A DNA stretch of 64,000 bases from an uncultured Dehalococcoidia bacterium (lineage in GTDB: Bacteria; Chloroflexota; Dehalococcoidia; Lucifugimonadales; UBA1123): the NCBI GenBank assembly GCA_951812505.1, contig CATOSI010000003.1, forward strand, positions 124,001 through 188,000. The letters run 5' to 3'. The position numbers and the translations under genes are program-made. Positions within the stretch are counted from its first letter, which is position 1, and every line of letters begins with the position of its first letter. Of the stretch, positions 55,907 through 62,626 are shown in pieces. The notes beneath the pieces were generated by a model. It was not told the DNA's origin. It made no database searches and was given only the letters and a program-made list of their open reading frames with translations.

Positions 55907-56698
55907 ATGGATCTCGAACTGCAAGGCAAGACCGCTCTGATCACCGGCGGAAGCAAGGGTATCGGCAAGGCAATCGCCATCGCGCTGGCCGAAGAGGGCG
56001 TGGACGTCGCTATCGCCGCCCGCTCTCAGGACACGCTGGACGAAGCGGCCGAAGAGATAAGGTCTGCGACCGGACGAAAGGTTGTCGCCATTTCTGCCGA
56101 CGCCACCAGCTGGGACGACGTTCAGAGAATGGTCGAGACTACTGTCACCGAACTCGGCAGCGTGGATATTCTTGTAAACAGCGCGGCTATGGTCGGCGGA
56201 CAGGTGCAAGGCACCATAGACGAGGCTGACGAGAAGGACCTGATCGAAGACCTGGACACCAAGGTCGTGGGCTACTTCAGGAGCATTAAGGCAGTAGTGC
56301 CTCACATGCGCGCGAATAAGTGGGGCCGCGTCATCAGCATCGGCGGCGTGTCGGCGCGCCAGTCCACCATATATGGACTTCGCAACGCGGCGGTCGTTCA
56401 CATGACCAAGACGCTATCCGACCAGCTTGGCCCGGACGGAATCACGCTGAATGTCGTCCACCCCGGCCTTACGCTCACCGACACCATCAACGAGCGTCTG
56501 GACAATCAGGCCGCGCAGCAGGGCGTGTCCCGAGAAGAGGTCAACGCACAGGTGGGCCAGAATGTCGCCATACGCAGGCCGATCAATCCCGAGGAACTCG
56601 CGTGGCTCACCGCGTACCTCGCCTCCCCCAAGGCGGAGTGCATTACCGGCGAGGTCATAGCTGCAGGCGGCGGAGCCCTCGGAGCGGTACACCAGTAG
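55907..56698 (+). CDS. SDR-family oxidoreductase with atypical catalytic site
   Basis: A 263-residue SDR with T-G-G-S-K-G-I-G at 13-20 and N-S-A-A near 92. In place of Y-x-x-x-K it has Y-G-L-R-N, so the lysine that lowers the tyrosine pKa is absent; the usual Ser position also is not standard. The C-terminal part is ordinary (N-V-V-H-P-G near 185). It may act by a different mechanism or use a different residue. CAGGAG 6 nt upstream supports ATG 55907. Confidence 0.85.
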   Translation: MDLELQGKTALITGGSKGIGKAIAIALAEEGVDVAIAARSQDTLDEAAEEIRSATGRKVVAISADATSWDDVQRMVETTVTELGSVDILVNSAAMVGGQVQGTIDEADEKDLIEDLDTKVVGYFRSIKAVVPHMRANKWGRVISIGGVSARQSTIYGLRNAAVVHMTKTLSDQLGPDGITLNVVHPGLTLTDTINERLDNQAAQQGVSREEVNAQVGQNVAIRRPINPEELAWLTAYLASPKAECITGEVIAAGGGALGAVHQ

Positions 56699-56714
56699 GA
56701 TAACCACAAGACGA

Positions 56715-56940
56715 TTGCAAAAGTCCCTTCCCCCTTGACGGGCTCACAAGGGTATGTAAAAGTCCCTTCCCCCTTGATGGGGGAAGGTTAGGATGGAGGT
56801 GAAACCACACCGCAAGGGCCTGCAAAAGTCCCTTCCCCCTTGATGGGGGAAGGTTAGGATGGGGGTGACTCCATCAATCCAAGTTCAATACATACCCCTC
56901 TCAGCCCTTGACGGGGGAAGCCTAGGATGGGGGTGACTGG
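56715..56940. repeat. Cluster of four dispersed palindromic repeat copies
   Basis: Copies begin at about 56716, 56756, 56822 and 56896. The full unit has CCTTCCCCC-TTGAT-GGGGGAAGG (perfect 9-bp hairpin) followed by TTAGGATGGGGGTGA. The first copy is truncated and the last is degenerate. Related copies lie at 61.92 kb and, inside a gene, at 36.6 kb. It fills the 282-bp gap between the SDR and acyltransferase genes. Confidence 0.8.
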
Positions 56941-56980
56941 CTTCGATACCTAGCGCTGCTACGCTCTGGACTGAACAGTA

Positions 56981-58081
56981 ATGAGACTTATGCAAGTTTC
57001 TCCTCAGACTGAATCCGTCGGCGCGAGGGCAGCGTCTGTCCGCTTCCACGAACTCGATGCCCTCCGCGCGGTCGCCATGCTGCTCGGGATCGTGCTCCAC
57101 GCCGCCGTGTTCCTCGTTCCCGGAGTGTGGGACACCGAGTATCCAGACGAGGCCTCCGGCTTCTACGCAATCCTCTTCTTCGCCATTCACGGCTTTCGTA
57201 TGCCGGTGTTCTTCCTGCTCAGCGGCTTCTTCACTGCCATGCTCTGGCGGCGCAGGGGACTCCGAGCGCTCGGAATACACAGGCTCAAGCGCGTCGGCCT
57301 GCCGCTCGCCGTGGGCGCGATGACGGTTATTCCGGTCACGATATGGGCATTCTTTCCCGACGACTTCGAGATAGTCTGGTGGCCCTTCATATGGCTCACC
57401 ACGTTTACGCACCTGTGGTTCCTGTGGCACCTGCTCTGGGTCGTCGGGGCATTCATGCTCGCCGTGAAACTGGGGATGAAGTTCGATCACCCCTGGGCGT
57501 GGTGGCTTACACTGCCGCTGACACTGGTTCCGCAACTGCTGATGATCGAGCCCGTGTTCGGGCCGGACACCTCCGACACCCTGATTCCAAACCCGGTGGT
57601 CCTGGTTTACTACGCGCTGTTCTTCGCGTTCGGCGCGCACTTCTACCAGCGCGGCATCGAGATACGCGGCGACTGGGCGGTCGCGATCATACCCGCAATG
57701 ACCGTCGTGTTCTGGCCCGCTCTCACACTGATGTACGAAGTCAAGACAAAGTGGGCGTTCGTCGCCTCCGCTCCACTTCAGGTCGCCTACGCATGGCTCA
57801 TGTGCTTCGGGCTGATCGGCCTGTTCCGGCTCATTGCTGCTAAAGAGCGCTACTGGGTGCGATACATGTCCGACGCATCCTACTGGCTGTACCTGTGGCA
57901 CCTGCCCCTGATACTCGTCGCCTTCTGGATAATGAGAGACTGGCCGGTCAGCGTACACGCGAAATTCATGCTGGTATGCCTGGTAACGACGACCGTCCTG
58001 CTGGCCACATACCAACTCGGAGTCCGGTACACGCCAATCGGGACCATGCTGAACGGCAAACGGGTGCGGAGGGTTGGGTAG
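56981..58081 (+). CDS. Acyltransferase 3 / OpgC-family membrane protein
   Basis: A 366-residue protein with about ten spans. The N-terminal segment R-F-H-E-L-D-A-L-R-A-V-A-M near 21-33 and I-V-L-H-A-A-V-F near 37-44 are hallmarks of the acyltransferase-3 fold, with the catalytic His in the second. These integral membrane enzymes transfer acetyl or succinyl groups to surface glycans or lipids. The substrate is unknown. No polysaccharide genes are adjacent. It follows a cluster of repeats. Confidence 0.88.
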   Translation: MRLMQVSPQTESVGARAASVRFHELDALRAVAMLLGIVLHAAVFLVPGVWDTEYPDEASGFYAILFFAIHGFRMPVFFLLSGFFTAMLWRRRGLRALGIHRLKRVGLPLAVGAMTVIPVTIWAFFPDDFEIVWWPFIWLTTFTHLWFLWHLLWVVGAFMLAVKLGMKFDHPWAWWLTLPLTLVPQLLMIEPVFGPDTSDTLIPNPVVLVYYALFFAFGAHFYQRGIEIRGDWAVAIIPAMTVVFWPALTLMYEVKTKWAFVASAPLQVAYAWLMCFGLIGLFRLIAAKERYWVRYMSDASYWLYLWHLPLILVAFWIMRDWPVSVHAKFMLVCLVTTTVLLATYQLGVRYTPIGTMLNGKRVRRVG

Positions 58082-58097
58082 CGCGTCCCAGCGTGTA

Positions 58098-58691
58098 TCA
58101 GACAACCCTGTCAATCAGACTCATAAATCTCCTGAAGTGTCGGCAGCGCCCGCTGACTGTGGTCTCGTCAATAAACTCAAGGAGCCTCGCGCCGTCAGAC
58201 ACCTTATCGTATGACCGTCTGCCGCGTCGCAAGCCTCTGCGGATAGCAGTGACCGTTTCGGATGGAGCCGTTGACTCCGCGTTCTGAGGATGCGGCAGAG
58301 CGTTGATGTTGAAGTCCTGTCCAAAATGCTTGACCAGTGATTGCGGATCAGCTATGAACCATACTTCCATCGCCTGAACCATGAAGTTGATCTGATCATC
58401 GTCGCAGACCACATCTTGATCCCAAAAGCTACTGGCGCGTAGAGTCCTTATGGCGTGTACTGTATTGGGTACAGGCCCTTCGGAGTCAATGAGTAGTATG
58501 TTCTGAGAAGACCGCGAACTGCGGCAAATCCTGAGAAAATCCTTGACGGTCTCGGGACCGGAGCCGCCTGAGATGAATTTGACCCTGATTCTCTGGCTAC
58601 GCGCGCGTTCCACATGGCGAGCCAGCAGAGCATGGAATCCCGGTCTGAGTTTGCTGTCGCCCTCGAACAGGATATTTACCTCATCTACCAC
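58098..58691 (-). CDS. DUF4276 family protein (TOPRIM-like)
   Basis: A 197-residue protein if it starts at GTG 58691 (a TTG at 58721 is an alternative). I-L-F-E-G-D near 7-12 and L-L-I-D-S-E-G near 64 match the Glu and Asp-x-Asp/Glu sites of a TOPRIM-like fold, as in DUF4276. Proteins of this family stand next to AAA ATPases and resemble the nuclease half of two-gene defence cassettes such as PARIS (AriB) or OLD-type systems. GTG overlaps the stop of the ATPase gene (GTGGTAG), so translation is coupled. Function in this genome is inferred, not shown. Confidence 0.7.
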   Translation of the reverse strand: MVDEVNILFEGDSKLRPGFHALLARHVERARSQRIRVKFISGGSGPETVKDFLRICRSSRSSQNILLIDSEGPVPNTVHAIRTLRASSFWDQDVVCDDDQINFMVQAMEVWFIADPQSLVKHFGQDFNINALPHPQNAESTAPSETVTAIRRGLRRGRRSYDKVSDGARLLEFIDETTVSGRCRHFRRFMSLIDRVV

Positions 58692-59907
58692 CGATTCCCG
58701 CCTATCACGCCCTTCTGCCAAATCTCTCCCAGCCTGTAGTCCTTCAGCCAGTCCTCCAGTTCCTCTCTGGATAGACGTTTCAACTGCGTGTCGTTATCGA
58801 ATCCACGCTCACACACCATGACATTCTCAGGATCGATTGTGAACTGGTCAACGAGGTCTGGTGAGTGCGTAGTGACGATAAGCTGTGTGCGTTCCGAAGC
58901 GGATTTGAGCAGGTCGGCCAACAGAGGCATGGCATCTGGATGGAGCGCAAGCTCAGGCTCCTCGATGCATATCAGTTCAGGAGGCTGAGGGTGGCACAGG
59001 ATTGTCAGCAGGGCGATGAATCGCATTGTTCCGTCGGATAGCCGCGTAGCCGGTATTGTACCCCGCACCCCTGCCTCGGTTGCCGCCAACTGGATTGTGC
59101 CGCCGTACACCCTGGGCCGCAGACCATTGTAAGACTCGTAGAAGCGGTTGAGATTAGTGTCAATCAAAGCCTCCAAGCCGCGAGTCTGAAGGTCATTGAC
59201 CACTAGAGCGAGGTTGCTGAAGTCCTCTGCAAGAAAGTCAATGTCATCATCCGTAGCCTGTGGCCTGCGGGCAGGACTGTCGCGCCCGATATCCCAATCA
59301 CGGTAGAGCCTCATGCCCAAAAGCCTGCGGGAGGTCTGCGTCGGAGTCGGAAAATTCACTGGGTCGCGGAACTGGCTCATCACTGATCGCGTTGGAGGGA
59401 ACTCATCTGGAGTCAGTATCGTCGGAAGTCCATCGGAGTCGTCTCCCCGGACGTTATATGATCTCAACGGCGGAATTCGCCCGTGTCCGTTCTCTACACT
59501 AAAATAATAGTACGGGCGTGGCTGGTTAATCTGATGGGGACGGATATTTTCCAGCTTCTCGCTAATGATTTGCAATCGTTCGTTATTCGAGGCTATTTGA
59601 ATACCATAACTCAGTTGCTTTTCTGCGTCACGACGACCTTTCGGGTTATCCAGCACGGCGACAATCTCGGCTATGGACGACTCCGTACCCGAAGGTGGGT
59701 TGCCTTTCCATATCCATCTAGAACGGGGCCGTTGCGTCGAAAGAATCCCACGAGGTCGGTCGGCAATGCTTGAAGCAGAGCCAATGTCTCAATCAGGTTG
59801 GACTTGCCTGAAGCGTTTGGCCCGATCAGGACATTCAGGGAACCAAGGTTTGTCTCGGCATCCCTGAAGGACAACAGATTCTTGAGATGTAGTGATTTGA
59901 ACAACAC
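58685..59907 (-). pseudogene. AAA ATPase (AAA_21/AAA_15 type), one frameshift, partner of DUF4276
   Basis: The N-terminal part (GTG 59907) has Walker A G-P-N-A-S-G-K-S at 29-36 after L-L-S-F-R-D-A. The frame then breaks near 59715: upstream reading ends R-R-N-G-P-V, and the other frame resumes R-W-I-W-K-G-N-P. The rest carries R-L-S-D-G-T-M-R-F (signature), E-L-I-C-I-E-E-P-E (Walker B) and T-T-H-S-P-D (switch His). Joined, the protein would be about 407 residues, normal for the class. SMC-like ATPases of this type act with nuclease partners. The frameshift may be a true inactivation or a base error. Confidence 0.75.
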
Positions 59908-60554
59908 ATCATCACCATGGTATTCGTGTGGGTCATAAGAAGATCGAATAATCCCGTCTGTATCCTCTCACATAATACACTTGCATCATGTTGTCTTCCA
60001 CAATACGAGCGTTGTTTGCGAAGATGATTTGATGTTTCGATGATACCTAGAATAGGGGACGCGTAGATCTTAGCATTCTCTATATCAGACGAAATTTTCA
60101 GAACATCGTGAGTCCGGATGCGGAAGGCTTATTCCAGACAGGACCTTCCCAAAGTCTTGCTCAGTTTCAGATAGAGCTACACATCCGTGTCCCATATGCG
60201 CTATAATACGAACATACAAACTAATAGGGAGCGCTGACCGCCGATGACTCTGAATGTCCATATACATAAATACGAAATTATACAACCGGAACTTTGGGCC
60301 AGTGAAAAAATTTCCCCATAGCTAAACTCAGGCGTTCTCTGGTGGATCTCAGGTGTTCTAATCACCTGTTGTTCACCAGTCAAGCCACCAGTTGCTACCT
60401 GTGGCTTTATAAATCGAGCTATATGGCCCCACGAATCCGACCCACCACCAGATAGGATCGTTCGGAGCCGACTTTACAAATGCCCTGATCCCCACCTTGA
60501 CAAACATGGGTCCTCTGTGCGAACATATGTATCATTACGTACAGAGGTTCTGCC
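59908..60554. other. Intergenic region before the radical-SAM gene
   Basis: 647 bp without a supported gene. It has the ATPase promoter on the minus side, GCTATAAT near 60198-60205, element D (60262-60427), and TTGACA at 60497-60502 without a well-spaced -10. Confidence 0.5.
60262..60427 (+). repeat. Intergenic element D (shared ends, CAGGTG/CTGGTG words)
   Basis: Starts ATACATAAATACGAAATTAT and ends TTATAAATCGAGCTATATGG. The interior has CAGGTG, CACCTG, CTGGTG and two CACCAG copies, in both orientations, plus the GAAAAAATTT and AGCTAA segments also seen in element B. It lies 128 bp before the radical-SAM gene. Confidence 0.55.
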
Positions 60555-61895
60555 ATGCTCATCAAACACACTCCCGACGCATACGAAAAGCTCCGCATAC
60601 TCGGCGGAATGGCAACCGACGACATCCTCACCCAGCCCGAGACTCGCGGCGGGCGCGGAGGCCCATATCCCGCTCCCAACAAGAACCCCACTCACGGCGT
60701 TTACCGCGCCTCCATGCCCAACGGCAAGTACATCAACCTCATGCGTGTCATGTTCACCGACTTCTGCAAGATGGACTGCCACTACTGCCCCAACAGCCAC
60801 TGGGTACCGCGAATGCGCTACGCCTTCAAGGTTGATGAACTGGCGCGCACCTTCGCCGAACTCGTAAGGCGACAGACTGTCAGCGGGCTGTTCCTCAGCT
60901 CCGGCATAGCGGGCGACGGCTCCAAGACCACCGAGCGGCTGGTGAAGGTAGTGGACGCCGTGCGCAACAAGTACGGCTTCAAGGGATACATCCACATGAA
61001 GGTCATGCCCGGCGCAGAGTACGAGTACGTCGAGGCCGCCTACCGGCTTGGAACGCGACTATCTGTCAACATGGAGACCCCCACGGTCGAGCACATGCAA
61101 AAGCTCAGCAAGATGAAAGACCTCAAGAGGGACATACTCGACCCTATGGAGTGGGTCCACAATCTTACCGAGGGCCATACCAACGGAGCGGTAGGACAGG
61201 CGACCCAGCTTGTGGTCGGCGCGGCGGACGAGTCTGACCGAGACATCTTCGGGCGCATAAACCAGCTGTACTCCGAGTGGAAATTAAAGCGCATCTACTA
61301 CGCCCCGTTCCAGCCAGTGCGCTACACGCCTCTCGAGGAGCACCCACCCACGCCCATGGCCCGAAGCCACAGGCTCTACCAGGTGGACTGGCTCAAGCGC
61401 GTCTATCGCTTCTCCAACGACGAACTCGACCTGGCCTTCGCAGACAACGGCTTCCTGCCCCTCGACCAGGACCCGAAGACCTCCATCGCCGTCGAGAATC
61501 TGGACGCCTTTCCCATGGATGTGAACCACGCCGGGCGCGACCAACTTCTGCGCATACCGGGCGTCGGCCCGACGTCCGCCGAGCGCATCGTCCGAAACCG
61601 GAGCAGGCACAGCATAGACACCTGGAAAGACCTAACCGCGATGGGCGTAGTGAGAAAGCGCGCCTGGCCCTTCCTCGCCTTCCCCGGCCATCGTCCGCCC
61701 CGCGCCAAGCAGCTCAGGCTGGACCTGTTCGGCGAGGACGCAAGGGAAAAGCGCCGAGCTCAGGCAGTCGCGGACACACCTTCGTCCTCTGCAGCCCCAT
61801 GCGGCGAGCGAATGTCTTGCTCCGGCTGCCCGATGCTCGGTATGCCCGGCCACCCGTCGGCAGACAGCGTAAGCGCCCTCCCGATGGCCAGCTAG
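60555..61895 (+). CDS. Radical-SAM putative DNA modification/repair protein
   Basis: A 446-residue protein of the radical-SAM family that usually lies beside a uracil-DNA-glycosylase-type gene. C71-x3-C75-x2-C78 (C-K-M-D-C-H-Y-C) holds the [4Fe-4S] cluster. Residues near 335-360 (L-L-R-I-P-G-V-G-P-T-S-A-E-R) are a helix-hairpin-helix DNA-binding motif. The last part has a second Cys cluster (C-G-E-R-M-S-C-S-G-C). The family is thought to act on DNA or nucleotides. No UDG-like gene is visible next to it here. The ATG has AGAGG 7 nt upstream, and element D precedes it. Confidence 0.88.
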   Translation: MLIKHTPDAYEKLRILGGMATDDILTQPETRGGRGGPYPAPNKNPTHGVYRASMPNGKYINLMRVMFTDFCKMDCHYCPNSHWVPRMRYAFKVDELARTFAELVRRQTVSGLFLSSGIAGDGSKTTERLVKVVDAVRNKYGFKGYIHMKVMPGAEYEYVEAAYRLGTRLSVNMETPTVEHMQKLSKMKDLKRDILDPMEWVHNLTEGHTNGAVGQATQLVVGAADESDRDIFGRINQLYSEWKLKRIYYAPFQPVRYTPLEEHPPTPMARSHRLYQVDWLKRVYRFSNDELDLAFADNGFLPLDQDPKTSIAVENLDAFPMDVNHAGRDQLLRIPGVGPTSAERIVRNRSRHSIDTWKDLTAMGVVRKRAWPFLAFPGHRPPRAKQLRLDLFGEDAREKRRAQAVADTPSSSAAPCGERMSCSGCPMLGMPGHPSADSVSALPMAS

Positions 61896-61909
61896 CGCCC
61901 ACAATTCTC

Positions 61910-61985
61910 ATCCCTTCTTGACGGGCCGACATGGGTATGCAAAAGTCCCTTCTCTCTTGACGGGGGAAGGCCGGGATGGGGTGAT
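61910..61985. repeat. Dispersed palindromic repeat copies between converging genes
   Basis: The segment has CTTGACGGGCC followed by ATGGGTATGCAAAAGTCCC and a degenerate hairpin CCCTTC/TCTCTTGACGGGGGAAGG, then CCGGGATGGGGTGA. It is the same family as the 56.7-kb cluster. It may act as a bidirectional transcript end for the radical-SAM and OsmC genes. Confidence 0.7.
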
Positions 61986-61989
61986 TCCT

Positions 61990-62457
61990 TCAGACTTCCC
62001 TGATGTCCGCCGTCCAGGTGATCTCGATAGCGTCCTTCACGCTCTCGTGCGCCGGACAGCCCTGTGGATGTACCCTGAGCGCTCGGTCCGCGGCCTCACG
62101 CTTGTCCGCCGGCACTGGAAATTCGTAATGCACGTTGATACTCGTAATTCTGATCGTTCGTCCGATGCCCTCGATTCGACCTTCCACCTCGGCGTTGTAG
62201 TCTTCGGGAGCGACCTCGATTCCGCGCGCATCCAGCGCGCGCCGCAGAGTGCCGTACATTCAACCACCGACCGAGGAGACTATGTGGTCGAGAGTGGACG
62301 CAATCGGGGGCGCGTCCTCGGACACCCCGTAATACTCCTTCAGTCCCCCCTGCACCGCGTACACCACGGGCGCCGGTACGTCGCCCATGTACGAGTGCCG
62401 GAGTCCGCGGTTCATCTCCAGCTTGTTGCGTGATACATATAGAAAGTCGTCAGCCAT
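61990..62457 (-). CDS. OsmC-family peroxidase with in-frame TGA (probable selenoprotein)
   Basis: The frame runs 155 residues from ATG 62457 (GGAGA upstream) to the stop at 61990 if TGA at 62262-62260 is read as residue 66. Upstream the protein has the OsmC start pattern and S-T-L-D-H-I-V-S-S-V-G-G; downstream M-Y-G-T-L-R-R-A-L-D-A-R-G-I continues exactly as in OsmC proteins, where the TGA position is the catalytic Cys. The second conserved Cys is Cys134 (G-C-P-A-H). OsmC/Ohr proteins reduce organic peroxides with a Cys pair. Selenocysteine is likely: the frame is kept, no base is lost, a hairpin follows, and selB is in the window. Confidence 0.85.
62223..62262 (-). promoter_or_regulatory. 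Candidate bacterial SECIS element with UGA
   Basis: After the UGA (62262-62260) come 18 nt, then a perfect 7-bp stem CGCGCGC/GCGCGCG (62241-62235 with 62229-62223) around the 5-nt loop TGGAU. The apical loop begins 25 nt after the UGA, within the known range of bacterial SECIS elements, and has a G as its second base. Confidence 0.65.
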
Positions 62458-62626
62458 CTTCTGTTCTCCCTGTGGATTGCCGGGTATGCCCGACATTATA
62501 CGCCAAGAAGTGCCATTCTCCACTAAAGTGAGTTCGGGCGAAATCGCGCCATCGCTCGCTCCGTGTTGTACAATCTCTATCCAGATATACCCGGACACAC
62601 CCGCCACCAATCAGGACGAGACCGAA

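Noticed and set aside
56715..56940. Repeat cluster considered as a CRISPR array
   Set aside because: Units differ in length and sequence, the spacers are short and repetitive, and copies occur dispersed elsewhere, including inside a gene.
59705..59725. Break in the ATPase gene considered as programmed frameshifting
   Set aside because: No clear slippery site such as A-AAA-AAG precedes it; ordinary mutation or sequencing error is simpler.
58098..59907. Naming the ATPase/DUF4276 pair as PARIS
   Set aside because: PARIS uses DUF4435-type AriB; DUF4276 is a different family and the similarity is only in plan.
60497..60535. TTGACA as -35 of the radical-SAM promoter
   Set aside because: The nearest TATCAT lies 27 bp away, too far for a sigma70 promoter.
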